64,000 bases of DNA from Vibrio agarivorans (GTDB lineage Bacteria > Pseudomonadota > Gammaproteobacteria > Enterobacterales > Vibrionaceae), in contig NZ_JAUFQF010000002.1 of assembly GCF_030409635.1 (NCBI RefSeq), forward strand, positions 310,001 to 374,000. The letters are read 5' to 3'. The notes beneath the pieces were generated by a model. That model was given only the letters and a program-made list of their open reading frames with translations. It was not told where the DNA came from and did not search any database. A program made the position numbers and the translations under genes. Below are positions 50,044 through 59,023 of this stretch, one piece after another (the first letter of the stretch is position 1; the number at the start of each line of letters is the position of its first letter).

Positions 50044-50073
50044 AAACTGCCCTTATCATTAGGGCAGTTTTAG
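50044..50073 (+). terminator. Probable terminator of TRAP operon
   Basis: AAACTGCCCT (50044-50053) pairs with AGGGCAGTTT (50061-50070) and is followed by TAGTTTG. The U-run is contained mostly in the stem, so termination may be partial, allowing some read-through into the sensor kinase starting at 50088. Confidence 0.75.
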
Positions 50074-50087
50074 TTTGAGGAATCCGC

Positions 50088-51431
50088 ATGCCGTTAAAAG
50101 TGAAACTGATATTCCTAACGTTGTTACCTCTTGTCTTAGTGACATTGAGCGTCAGTTGGATCTCTATTCACCAAGCCAAAAGTTTAGGCCAAAAAGAGGT
50201 CGAAATTTTTCGCGATAGCCTCATCAAATCTCGGGAAAGTGCGTTAAAAGACAGTGTCGATTTAGCCTTCGATGCGATTCGACATGTCTATATGGATGAA
50301 GACCTCAATGAAGCCGAAGCGAAAGATGAAGTACGCACCATATTAACCAAACTGCGTTATGGCTCTGATGGCTATTTTTTTGCTTATGATGAGAACGGCG
50401 TCAATCTGGTGCATCCCATCATGCCGGAACTCGTCGGACAAAACTTACTTGACCTGAAAGATAGTAATGGTGACTACCTGATTGAAACCTTATTGTTTCA
50501 AGCCAAAGCTGGAGGCGGGTTTCATCAATATCTATGGCAAAAGCCATCGAGTGGCGAGATTGTCCCTAAGTTGAGCTATGCCGCTTGGCTGGACAAGTGG
50601 GGCTGGATGATAGGGACTGGCCTCTACATCGAAGATATCAGTCAAGAAGTCGACAATATGCACGCCGCGATCAATCGTAATATCGAAACCACCTTTTTTT
50701 CAGTGATGGTGATTTTGATCGTCACAGTCGCCGTGATCATCGTCTTAACGTTGGCGATTAATTTACACGAGCATCGATTAGCCGATAAAAACTTAAAAGA
50801 GCTTGCACATAAAACCGTGATGTTCCAAGAGGACGAGAAGAAACACCTCGCTAGAGAGTTACATGATGGGATCAATCAATTGTTGGTCTCGAGTAAATGC
50901 CACTTAGAGTTACTGAAAGACAGAGTGGAAGATGAGAGATTGCGTGCTCATCTCGATAAATCACAACACTCACTATTAATGGCGATTAATGAGGTGAGAC
51001 ACATTTCCCACCAACTGCGACCAAGTGCCCTTGATGATATTGGCCTAGAGGCGGCATTAACCACATTGCTTCAGGATTTTAAATCACATTCTGGAATGGA
51101 GATTGATGTCCATTTCGATACGCAGTCGCTCAAGCTCCCCTCTGATATTAGTACCACTCTCTATCGTGTTGTGCAGGAGTCTTTAAACAATGTTGAAAAG
51201 CACTCTGGTGCAGAGAAGGTCACTGTGCTGCTTCAAACCGTCGGCCGTCATCTACAATTGATGGTAAGAGATGATGGTGTCGGCTTTCATACCAAGACAG
51301 CCTTATCACGTGGTGGTATTGGACTGCGGAATATGCGCGAGCGGGTTGAGTTTATTGGGGGCGAGTTTGAGCTCATGAGTGAAGTGGGCTTAGGAACAGA
51401 AATAGCCGTGTTAATTAGTGTGGATGAATAG
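50088..51431 (+). CDS. Cache-domain sensor histidine kinase (NarX/UhpB type)
   Basis: 447 aa inner-membrane kinase. TM1 about 7-27, periplasmic single Cache domain about 30-195 (YGSDGYFFAYDENGVNLVHP; WGWMIGTGLYIEDI), TM2 about 203-226, then a HisKA_3 dimerisation/phosphoacceptor box (ARELHDGINQ) and an HATPase with N box ESLNNVEKHS, G boxes DDGVG and GGIGLRNMRER. GAGGA precedes the ATG. Its response regulator follows after 3 bp. Cache domains of this kind commonly bind small carboxylates, and the gene adjoins a TRAP importer, so it probably senses the transported compound; this is inference. Confidence 0.92.
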   Translation: MPLKVKLIFLTLLPLVLVTLSVSWISIHQAKSLGQKEVEIFRDSLIKSRESALKDSVDLAFDAIRHVYMDEDLNEAEAKDEVRTILTKLRYGSDGYFFAYDENGVNLVHPIMPELVGQNLLDLKDSNGDYLIETLLFQAKAGGGFHQYLWQKPSSGEIVPKLSYAAWLDKWGWMIGTGLYIEDISQEVDNMHAAINRNIETTFFSVMVILIVTVAVIIVLTLAINLHEHRLADKNLKELAHKTVMFQEDEKKHLARELHDGINQLLVSSKCHLELLKDRVEDERLRAHLDKSQHSLLMAINEVRHISHQLRPSALDDIGLEAALTTLLQDFKSHSGMEIDVHFDTQSLKLPSDISTTLYRVVQESLNNVEKHSGAEKVTVLLQTVGRHLQLMVRDDGVGFHTKTALSRGGIGLRNMRERVEFIGGEFELMSEVGLGTEIAVLISVDE

Positions 51432-51434
51432 ACA

Positions 51435-52073
51435 ATGAGCGAAAAGATATCCGTAATCATGGTGGATGATCATCAAGTGGTGCTTGACGGCTTTATGGCG
51501 CGACTGGTTCAAGAGCCAGAGATTGAGGTCGTTGGTACGGCGAGTAATGGCTTAGAGGCGGTTGAAATTGTGGGACAGTTGTTGCCTGATGTGGTGCTGA
51601 TGGATGTCAGTATGCCGATCATGAATGGCATCGATGCAACACGGCTGATATGTGAAGAGTACCCACAAGTGAAAGTGCTGATGCTTACCATGCATGATAA
51701 CCGCGAATACATAATGAAAGTGATGCAAGCTGGGGCTGTGGGCTATATGCTCAAAGAAATTTGTGCCAACAAAATGGTGCAAGCAATCAAGACCGTGAAC
51801 CAAGGTTCAACCTATTTCTGTGAATCAGTGACGCAAACCTTGTTCACACAAGAAGTCGTACCCTCAGAGCAAAAGCCCAACCCGCTTAGCCGCAGGGAGG
51901 AGTCCGTACTGAAATTGGTTGCCGAGGGACACAGTAGTAAGAAGGTTGCCGCTCTGCTAGGTATCAGTTACCGCACGGTCGAAACGCACCGACAAAACAT
52001 TAAGCATAAGTTAGATTTACACTCAACGGCCGAGTTGGCGAAATACGCTATCGACAAGGGGATTATCCACTAG
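51435..52073 (+). CDS. NarL/FixJ-family response regulator
   Basis: 212 aa. Receiver domain with acidic pair DDH, phosphoacceptor aspartate in VVLMDVSMP, conserved threonine in MLTMHD and lysine in MLKEI. A C-terminal LuxR-type helix-turn-helix follows (LSRREESVLKLVAEGHSSKKVAALLGIS...TVETHRQNIKHKL). It is coupled to the kinase gene and probably controls the TRAP operon; candidate binding sequences lie at 46586 and 46671. Confidence 0.94.
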   Translation: MSEKISVIMVDDHQVVLDGFMARLVQEPEIEVVGTASNGLEAVEIVGQLLPDVVLMDVSMPIMNGIDATRLICEEYPQVKVLMLTMHDNREYIMKVMQAGAVGYMLKEICANKMVQAIKTVNQGSTYFCESVTQTLFTQEVVPSEQKPNPLSRREESVLKLVAEGHSSKKVAALLGISYRTVETHRQNIKHKLDLHSTAELAKYAIDKGIIH

Positions 52074-52103
52074 TGATGTGAGTATCTCGTGCTCGATATT
52101 GCG

Positions 52104-52388
52104 TCAGTCCAGCAATGGGATATTATTGCGTATGAGGCCTCGTCTCACGTTGTTACAAAGCTTGCCAAAGCGGCGAATTTCATCAAATTGTGGCGTAATA
52201 CCACGTTGCAGCGCACTCTCCCAATAAGATACTTCAGATTCCACTAACTCCATGAGTTTTTTCGGGCATCCAATACACGAATTATCAGGGCTACAGACAA
52301 AGGTATCTTCATCATAGAGTGGCAATGTCGTTTTCACCTGCTCGATGATTTGCAGCATCGCAGTGGTACGGTCGGGCTTGAGTGTCAT
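52104..52388 (-). CDS. Hypothetical protein with Cys-x5-Cys-x2-Cys motif
   Basis: Not recognised. 94 aa, cytoplasmic, with C32-x5-C38-x2-C41 (VCSPDNSCIGCPKK) and C78. The spacing suggests a metal or iron-sulphur site. The rest is helical and charged. No clear ribosome site precedes the ATG. It is convergent with the response regulator, 30 bp apart, and transcribed in the same direction as the GGDEF gene upstream of it, from which 144 bp separate it. Confidence 0.7.
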   Translation of the reverse strand: MTLKPDRTTAMLQIIEQVKTTLPLYDEDTFVCSPDNSCIGCPKKLMELVESEVSYWESALQRGITPQFDEIRRFGKLCNNVRRGLIRNNIPLLD

Positions 52389-52532
52389 TTGTGTGTGGAG
52401 TGCATGATTGAAAATAGTACTTTAGGGGCAATTAGGATAAGAGAAAATGCCCATAAAGGGTAGATAAGCTATCGTAAAAGTGAGCTGCTCAAATTTATTG
52501 GAGTCGTATGAACAGTATCGAGGTCGTTTCAA

Positions 52533-53501
52533 CTACACAGCTTCAAAAGAAAAAACCTGAGTTTGGTTACGTCCGCCATCTTTCGAGCGATAAAGAGCCT
52601 CATCGGTACTGTTGAGCCAATCAATATGGGTTTTAAATTCAGTATGATATTGGCAAACCCCTAAGCTTATTGTGAAGCGAATCTTCTGTCCTTCATGCTC
52701 AACACTGGCATTTTCAATGTTCTCCCTCAACCGCTCTGCAAACAGTTCCGCTTGCTCTGCGCAGGTATCGGGTAATAACACAGTAAATTCTTCACCCCCA
52801 TAACGACCACAGACATCACTTTTTCGTACCGACTTTTTCAGCGTTCTGGCTGTGGCACGGATGACTTCATCACCGACATGGTGGCCGAAGGTGTCATTAA
52901 TTTTTTTAAAATGGTCAATATCAAACATGACCAATGAGCAAGGCTGCATTGCACACAACATGCGTTCAAACTCTTTTTGTAGTGACTGTTCCCATGAGAC
53001 ACGATTGAAGAGATTGGTTAATCCATCTTTGCGACTGAGCTCAGACAATTGCTTGTTGGTCGTATTGAGATAAATCTTATGATGTGCCGTCTCTGAGACA
53101 TCATTAATTTGGATGGCGATATGACTGACACCACCACATAAAGATTTTAGGGGAGTAAATACGACATCTTGGTACATGAATTGATTGCCATGAGACACAG
53201 GAGAGAAGTTCTTAAATGCAAAGAGGTAAGGGCGGTTCTCCCAGCTAGAAAAGCAACGCGTCTCTAGCATAGTCGCGTTGGCTATTTTTGCTTCTAGCCA
53301 AACTCTGGGCAGCTCAGGGCAGCTATCAAATAGGTTGTGGCCAAGGATGCTCTGTGAAGGAATCCCGCTATAGGACTGCATGAAATGATTCCAAACCACG
53401 ACATTATTATCGAGGTCGAGCACCACAAGACCTGCGTCCATAGTGTCGAGAATTTGAGTCATCCAGTGAAACTCTTTTATATCTAACGTTATTCCAGACA
53501 C
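52533..53501 (-). CDS. PAS-GGDEF diguanylate cyclase
   Basis: 322 aa, no membrane segment. N-terminal PAS domain (ILDTMDAGLVVLDLDNNVVVWN), a linker, and a GGDEF domain with active GGEEF (YGGEEFTVLLPD). An inhibitory I-site RKSD lies five residues before the motif, so feedback control by c-di-GMP is expected. DGLTNLFNR marks the domain start. Its ATG overlaps the last base of the preceding receiver/CheC-like gene, implying translational coupling and a shared pathway. Confidence 0.94.
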   Translation of the reverse strand: MSGITLDIKEFHWMTQILDTMDAGLVVLDLDNNVVVWNHFMQSYSGIPSQSILGHNLFDSCPELPRVWLEAKIANATMLETRCFSSWENRPYLFAFKNFSPVSHGNQFMYQDVVFTPLKSLCGGVSHIAIQINDVSETAHHKIYLNTTNKQLSELSRKDGLTNLFNRVSWEQSLQKEFERMLCAMQPCSLVMFDIDHFKKINDTFGHHVGDEVIRATARTLKKSVRKSDVCGRYGGEEFTVLLPDTCAEQAELFAERLRENIENASVEHEGQKIRFTISLGVCQYHTEFKTHIDWLNSTDEALYRSKDGGRNQTQVFSFEAV

Positions 53502-54454
53502 TATATATTCTCCATAACACCGAGGATGACTTCTACCGAAGGTTTGTCGACAAGAAACAAAACCTCACATTCAAAATCAAGGGCTTCCGCTAAGCATGTG
53601 TATTCAATAGCAAAGAGCTGCTCATTGTCCTTAGACTGGATCTGCTGCAAGGCTGAGCTGGATAAAATCGCAGGCTGACGTAACGAGAAGGTTTTGTCGA
53701 GCATCGTGCCTAATGAAAGCAAGAACGAGGACACAAGTAGATTGGCGATATTTTGATAAATCTCAGCTGTTTGCGTGAATTCTGGGCGGTATCCCAGTTT
53801 GTTTCCAATATCCAATATGTGTTTACCACGCAAGCAAACAAACGCTTCACCATGTATTTCCCCGCCGACGAAGCGCTGTGTCACGGCGGTCGAGTTGGGT
53901 TGATTGAGCACGTCCATCATGGTCATGGCAAGTTCTGAGTAGGTCAGATAGCCAACATGAGGAATGGGGAGCTCAATAAAATGGTCGAGATGATTTGCCA
54001 TGATTGCCGCACCTTTTCCAAGGGCGATATTGGCGACTTCTTTGAATTTTTGCGCTGGGCTGTGTTGAGAATCGGCTTTAGGCCATTGCTGGTTAAATGT
54101 CAGCCCCAACTCTTGAAAAACTGGCTCGATCTCAGCTTGATAAAAGGGCTTGGAGATAAAGTGCTTGGCTCCCAACTGACGACAACGCGTTTTTGCTTGT
54201 TCTTGCACGTCAGCAGAAAAAACAATGATGTCGGTAGGGTATGGGTTCACGGGCAACGCTTCTAGTAAGGCAAAGCCATCCATGACGGGCATGGTGAGGT
54301 CTAGGAATAAGGCATCAATATTGTGGCATTGCATAATCTGCAAAGCTTGATGCCCATCCTCTGCTTCAAACAAAGAGAGCGTCGGCTGATCACCTATCGA
54401 ACGTACAATAGATTTTCTTGCTACAGCAGAGTCATCACAAACAAGAATATTCAT
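53501..54454 (-). CDS. Response regulator with CheC/CheX-like domain
   Basis: About 317 aa. Receiver domain at about 1-120: acidic pair CDDS, phosphoacceptor D in LFLDLTMPVMDG, FSAD threonine/serine position and K of ISKPF. The C-terminal half (about 140-315), with ANIALGKGAAIMANHL, resembles CheC-type phosphatase/chemotaxis domains (the ELxNIxxGxA pattern). I start at ATG 54454; the frame could open two codons earlier at TTG. It overlaps the PAS-GGDEF gene by one base, so the phosphorylated receiver may control that cyclase. The input kinase is not in the window. Confidence 0.85.
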   Translation of the reverse strand: MNILVCDDSAVARKSIVRSIGDQPTLSLFEAEDGHQALQIMQCHNIDALFLDLTMPVMDGFALLEALPVNPYPTDIIVFSADVQEQAKTRCRQLGAKHFISKPFYQAEIEPVFQELGLTFNQQWPKADSQHSPAQKFKEVANIALGKGAAIMANHLDHFIELPIPHVGYLTYSELAMTMMDVLNQPNSTAVTQRFVGGEIHGEAFVCLRGKHILDIGNKLGYRPEFTQTAEIYQNIANLLVSSFLLSLGTMLDKTFSLRQPAILSSSALQQIQSKDNEQLFAIEYTCLAEALDFECEVLFLVDKPSVEVILGVMENI

Positions 54455-54837
54455 AGCCAACTTGGAACCAAAGTCAAAGAAATGATCTTAAAGTGCTTTC
54501 GGCTTGTGTTCTAGTGACGGGTTACAAAAAGTGCCATTCAGTTGTCGATTTAATTCACATTTCAACCAAAAAATTGTAAGTGTTTAACATTATTGATGAA
54601 TCTGTCAGTGTGCAATTTTAAGTATCATAAAAAATAGGTCGTTTAGTTCAGTCTTTTGTCTCATAAATGACACGTGTCGAAAGCTGGGATACAGGAATTT
54701 TATGAAGTCTCGCCGGTTTTTAGTTTAAATTCCATGAGTTGCATATTTATTCGATGGATATTGGAGATAAGTGTCCTAACTTACTGTTAGATATCAAGAT
54801 GAATTGATTGTATAGAAACTTCCGCTAAAGGTGCTTG
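54455..54837. other. Divergent promoter region, receiver-CheC / EAL
   Basis: 383 AT-rich bases with no gene-like frame. They must contain both divergent promoters. AAAGG at about 54827-54832 serves the EAL gene. I saw no convincing operator or terminator. Confidence 0.55.
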
Positions 54838-57255
54838 ATGAGAAGATATCTGGGTAACATCAATAAGACATCGCTACTTGGAAGGATGCATAAAGTATTC
54901 GTTCCGGTCGCCGCCTTGTTTTATCTGTTTTTAGGTATCACTGCTTACGTGCTTTACTCAGAGCAGCTCACTACTTCGTTGGAAAATGAATGGGGAGAAA
55001 AAGCTACTTCCGCTTTGTCGCAACTGCCTATAGAGGTTATCCAAATTGATCGCCACATTGATTTAGCCTTAGAGCGAGAGCAATATCTCGCGTTTGCTAA
55101 CTTAAATCGTGATAACCAAGGGACATTTCGGTCACTTTATCACTATCTCACACGATTGCTTGAGGTTTCATTGACCAACGTAAGCTCGGAGATGACCCTA
55201 TTGTTCGTAGATCAGCAAGGTAACGTGATTGAGCACAACCAGAATATTCGTTCAAGTCTGGTGTCAGTATTGCTGGCAGAAGCAAAATTGACCTTAAACG
55301 AAACAGCAACGCGTTTTCACAAGATTGTTGTGGTTGATGAGCATCTACTTATCGTGACTGCCACCCATGTCTCTGATCGTTTTATCTTATTTATGATTCA
55401 GCCATTTTCAGCCTTTGATGAGTTATTGATTGATCTTCGAGAGGCATTTGGTGAACATTTTAGCTATCAGCTTGGCTTTAGTGACAACACTCTTATAAAC
55501 ACTAAGTTGGACAGCACATCAGCGTACCCTCTAGGGCCTCATATTCCCCACCCACATCCTGAATGGTTTGTCTCAGATTATTTTGAAGATAACACTGCTT
55601 ACGAGCCCCTTCGATTAAGCTCTGGTGTTGGTCTGTCTTTGACAGACCCGCTACTGAACTTTTCTCTTGAGATAGATGAGGGTTATCTAGCAACTGTATT
55701 AGATCAACTGGCCGCGAAGATTGCTGCGGGAGCCTTTCTCGCTACCCTATTTAGCGTACTGTTTTTCCACATACTTGTTTCTCGATATGTGGTCACCCCA
55801 TTAAACCGCTATTCTCGCCAAGTCGGTGATCAAACTCGTGTGGATGACCCTTCTAGTATTGAAATTGAAGAGCTAAGAGATGCCTATATTACGATGCGCA
55901 AAGATATGCGTACGCTACTGGAGGTTGATGACTTAACTGGGATAGGCAGCCGCAAGTTTTTCTTCAGCGAGCTAAAACGCTTGGTGGTGGATCAACAAGG
56001 CAGTGTGCCTGGCTATCTTGTGTATTTGGATATCGACCATTTTACGTGGATTAATGATCACCACGGGCATGACTGCGCTGATCGGTTTTTAATCGACTTC
56101 TCTGTCAAGGTGAGTGAACTGATTACGGGCTATATTGACAAGTCTGCACATGTTAGCTTTTCAAGGCTTGCGGTGGATCAGTTTGGCCTTTATATCAGTC
56201 AAACACGTGGCTTCTCGCAAAGCCTCCAGCTTATCCACGCGATTCAAGACATGTTTAATCCATCCTACCGCTTTGAAGGCCATGATTTGTCGGTATCGGT
56301 CAGTATTGGCGTCGTGGAGATTGACCATTACAGTCAGTCGTTAGGAATCGAGACGTTGCAAAGCCATGGTGAAAAAGCATTAGCCGCTGCCAAGGAGCGA
56401 GAAGGTAATCACTATCAATTTTATAATGTGGATATTGATCATCAAGTGAAAAAATGTGAGGCGATTGAACGTGAACTTATCTCTGCTTTGATTCACGATA
56501 GCTTCAAGTTGATGTTTATGCCGATTGTGGCAGCCAAGGGGCGACGTACACGCGGGTATGAGATTTTGTTGCGCTGTCCTTCTCTGGAGCAAATGAATTT
56601 TACGACGGAAGAGTATGTGACTCAGGCAGAAAAACTCGGCTTAATTGAAGAGATTGATTTATGGGTGCTGCGTAACAGCTTTTCTATTATCAGTAAGTTT
56701 CATGCGGCTTCTCATAAAGAGCTTATCTTCTCGATAAATATTTCAGCGTTAGAACTGGCGAATGAGCGCTTTTCGAGTCAAGTGGCGACTCTCCTCGAGC
56801 AGTATAATGTCGATACTTCATGTATCGAGTTAGAAGTGACTGAAACAGCTTTTGTCCCCAACGATCAAAAAGGGCTTGAGACGTTGAATGCGCTGAAAGA
56901 TCTTGGCTTTCGTTTAGTGCTCGATGATTTCGGGGCGGGTTATACCTCTTTCCATCAGCTTGTGCATTATCCGTTTGATGTGTTGAAAATTGACAAAAGT
57001 TTTGTCGAAATTTTAAACGAGCAAACCCGTGACGAACAGTCGATGGTTGAAGTCATTTACTCATTGGCGAAAACCCATAACCTCAAATTGGTCGCAGAGG
57101 GTGTAGAGACGGAGTTTCAAGCTGACTATCTAACTGAGCTCGGTTGTGAGTGGTTGCAGGGCTATTACTTTTCAAAGCCCGTCTCTGAAGAGCTAATGCG
57201 CTTTGAGGTGCTAAGACGCCCTCACTTGGAATTGGTGGTGAAAGACGCGCTTTAG
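54838..57255 (+). CDS. Membrane c-di-GMP phosphodiesterase, degenerate GGDEF plus EAL
   Basis: 805 aa. TM1 about 20-42, periplasmic sensor about 43-300, TM2 about 300-320, HAMP-like linker, GGDEF about 360-520, EAL about 540-800. The GGDEF signature is degenerate (LAVDQF), so it should not make c-di-GMP but may still bind GTP. EAL catalytic positions look intact: EILLR, NIS, ELEVTETAF, DDFGAGYTSF, KIDKSFV, AEGVET and QGYYFSKP. Net activity is therefore predicted to be c-di-GMP hydrolysis. ATG 54838 is favoured over TTG 54835. It is divergent from the cyclase-containing operon, pairing opposing activities. Confidence 0.93.
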   Translation: MRRYLGNINKTSLLGRMHKVFVPVAALFYLFLGITAYVLYSEQLTTSLENEWGEKATSALSQLPIEVIQIDRHIDLALEREQYLAFANLNRDNQGTFRSLYHYLTRLLEVSLTNVSSEMTLLFVDQQGNVIEHNQNIRSSLVSVLLAEAKLTLNETATRFHKIVVVDEHLLIVTATHVSDRFILFMIQPFSAFDELLIDLREAFGEHFSYQLGFSDNTLINTKLDSTSAYPLGPHIPHPHPEWFVSDYFEDNTAYEPLRLSSGVGLSLTDPLLNFSLEIDEGYLATVLDQLAAKIAAGAFLATLFSVLFFHILVSRYVVTPLNRYSRQVGDQTRVDDPSSIEIEELRDAYITMRKDMRTLLEVDDLTGIGSRKFFFSELKRLVVDQQGSVPGYLVYLDIDHFTWINDHHGHDCADRFLIDFSVKVSELITGYIDKSAHVSFSRLAVDQFGLYISQTRGFSQSLQLIHAIQDMFNPSYRFEGHDLSVSVSIGVVEIDHYSQSLGIETLQSHGEKALAAAKEREGNHYQFYNVDIDHQVKKCEAIERELISALIHDSFKLMFMPIVAAKGRRTRGYEILLRCPSLEQMNFTTEEYVTQAEKLGLIEEIDLWVLRNSFSIISKFHAASHKELIFSINISALELANERFSSQVATLLEQYNVDTSCIELEVTETAFVPNDQKGLETLNALKDLGFRLVLDDFGAGYTSFHQLVHYPFDVLKIDKSFVEILNEQTRDEQSMVEVIYSLAKTHNLKLVAEGVETEFQADYLTELGCEWLQGYYFSKPVSEELMRFEVLRRPHLELVVKDAL

Positions 57256-57325
57256 TTGATTCTCTTTTGGACTGCTCGATAAGTCATGTTAGGTTACCCG
57301 TAAGCGTGTTAATCATGGAAGAGTT

Positions 57326-58285
57326 ATGAGCAGTATTTTAGAGTGTATCCGAACGGTGGGTCGCGGTGAGCGTGGTCGCAAACCACTCTCTTTTGAGCAA
57401 GCCTGTAAAGTGATGGATGAGTATCTTGATGGTCAGGTTGGCGATGATCAGATGGCTATGTTGATGATGCTGATTCGCGTGCAGAATGAAACCAGGCAAG
57501 AGATCGCAGGCTTTGTGAGTGCATTCCAGTCACGTATGCCAGAGATTGGCGCTGATATTGATTGGCCTTGCTATGCCGGAAAACGCCATGCCGCTGGGCC
57601 ACCTTGGCAATTGCTAGCGGCAAAAATTCTGTCTGAAAATGGCTACAAAGTGCTGCTGCACGGCTACAAAGATCCCTCTATGGATCGCCTACATGTGGAA
57701 GACTACCTTACGCAAGTCGGTATTGAGGTGGCAAAAGATGCCAAGCAGGCGAAGTTCCTGTTGAAAAAGCAGGGCATAGCCTATCTTCCTCTGGCAAATT
57801 TTGCTTCTCAAGCGGAGACGATGATTGGTTGGAAGCAGCGTTATGGCCTACGAACACCGATTAATACAGTGGTGCGAGCGCTTAACCCGAGTAAGGCACG
57901 TCTGGGATTGCGTGGTAGTTTTCATCCGGGATTCCAACAGCTTCATGCAGAAGTGGAGCATGAAATAGGGCAGACGGAGCATGCGGTGATTTCATTTAAG
58001 GGGCAATCTGGTGAGTCAGAGTACAACCCGAAAGTGAGTCAAACAGTGTGGATGAGCTCTCCAGAGGGCGTAGAGTCATACTATTGGCAAGAGCGTCAAT
58101 TGGATGAAATAGATTTGAGCTACCCGTGTCCACTTGGCACTTCTTCCGAGCAGCGTCACTTAATGGTGAACACAGTGATAGAAACCATGGCGGCAGTCCT
58201 CTTCACAGAATTGAGAGACCGAGATCGTGCCATTGCCATCGCCGATCGTTACTGGCATCAATTTATCGGTGTAGAAAAATCGTAA
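57326..58285 (+). CDS. ybiB: TrpD2/YbiB-type glycosyltransferase-fold protein
   Basis: 319 aa, anthranilate-phosphoribosyltransferase fold. Helical N-domain (LSFEQACKVMDEYLDGQVGDDQMAMLMMLIR) and a catalytic-like domain (HAAGPPWQLLAAKIL; RTPINTVVRALNP). The TrpD PRPP-binding glycine motif is altered, as in E. coli YbiB, which binds nucleic acid rather than making phosphoribosyl-anthranilate. No trp genes are nearby. The cellular role is not known with certainty. Confidence 0.85.
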   Translation: MSSILECIRTVGRGERGRKPLSFEQACKVMDEYLDGQVGDDQMAMLMMLIRVQNETRQEIAGFVSAFQSRMPEIGADIDWPCYAGKRHAAGPPWQLLAAKILSENGYKVLLHGYKDPSMDRLHVEDYLTQVGIEVAKDAKQAKFLLKKQGIAYLPLANFASQAETMIGWKQRYGLRTPINTVVRALNPSKARLGLRGSFHPGFQQLHAEVEHEIGQTEHAVISFKGQSGESEYNPKVSQTVWMSSPEGVESYYWQERQLDEIDLSYPCPLGTSSEQRHLMVNTVIETMAAVLFTELRDRDRAIAIADRYWHQFIGVEKS

Positions 58286-58315
58286 TTCAGCAGAACGGTT
58301 CAAATACCAATACAA

Positions 58316-58345
58316 AAAAGGTCAGCATGTGCTGACCTTTTATTC
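58316..58345. terminator. Bidirectional terminator, ybiB / yeeX
   Basis: AAAAGGTCAGCA (58316-58327) pairs with TGCTGACCTTTT (58330-58341); T-rich on the plus strand and A-rich upstream, so it works in both directions between the convergent genes. Confidence 0.9.
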
Positions 58346-58352
58346 AATGCTT

Positions 58353-58372
58353 TAAGCCTTCATGAAGGCTTA
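58353..58372. repeat. Perfect 20-bp palindrome
   Basis: TAAGCCTTCATGAAGGCTTA is an uninterrupted palindrome 8 bases from the yeeX stop codon. It is close behind another terminator. It could be a second, tandem transcript-end structure for yeeX or a protein-binding site. Confidence 0.6.
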
Positions 58373-58380
58373 GCTTTTAA

Positions 58381-58698
58381 TTACTTTTTACCTTGAACGA
58401 CGGCTTTGTCTTCTTCCGTCAGTTCACGGATACGGCGGCTGATATCACGGCGTGCTTTAGAAATTTCTGCACTTTTGATGATGTGGTCATCAACGCGATC
58501 TTCGTAGTCAGCTTTCATGTTCTTGATGATAACAATGATTTCATCAGTAGACATGTCTGGACGGATGTAATCCATCAAGTTTTCTAGTAGGTCAACACGC
58601 TTGCGGTTGTCACGGATCTTCTTCTCGTTGTCTAGCAGCTCACGCTTCAGTTTGTTTTTACGACGTGCTTGGCTAACGATTTCAAAAACGCTACTCAT
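58381..58698 (-). CDS. yeeX: DUF496 family protein YeeX
   Basis: 105 aa, highly charged and helical, likely coiled coil; conserved core [21 protein letters not shown] and [15 protein letters not shown] matches E. coli YeeX (UPF0265). Function unknown; no membrane segment. AGGGAAAAGTT precedes the ATG. Its leader contains a hairpin followed by Ts (58731-58753), which may attenuate transcription. Confidence 0.92.
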   Translation of the reverse strand: MSSVFEIVSQARRKNKLKRELLDNEKKIRDNRKRVDLLENLMDYIRPDMSTDEIIVIIKNMKADYEDRVDDHIIKSAEISKARRDISRRIRELTEEDKAVVQGKK

Positions 58699-59023
58699 AA
58701 CTTTTCCCTAAAATTTCAATCTTTAAAAATGACGCTAGGCAATGTCTAGCGTCGACTTACCTGCCTTCGATTAAAGCACAGTTTTGTTTGTTTGCTCAAG
58801 GTGTTCTCAGTGCGTCTACTCACAGAGTTTGCATCACTGGTCATTGGTGGAGAGCTTGGGGTTTTATTTTATACATAAATGTATGGCTAGCTATTTTGAC
58901 TTGAGATCAAACATAAGGTGGATAAAAAAGGTAATTGCGAGACAAAAGTTGACTTTTTATTCTGAATATATGACATTTCATGCTCTTTTGAACACTCTAC
59001 CATAACGCACTTAATATACAGCT
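58699..59023. other. Divergent region yeeX / YfcC-type gene, with leader hairpin
   Basis: 325 bases without a credible gene. GACGCTAG (58731-58738) pairs with CTAGCGTC (58746-58753); read on the minus strand it is followed by ATTTTTAAAG, so it looks like an attenuator or upstream terminator in the yeeX leader. The part near 59023 is AT-rich and presumably holds the YfcC promoter, although that gene lacks a recognisable Shine-Dalgarno. Confidence 0.6.

Noticed and set aside
58784..59005. 73-codon plus-strand frame before the YfcC-type gene
   Set aside because: No ribosome site or family resemblance; composition fits intergenic sequence.
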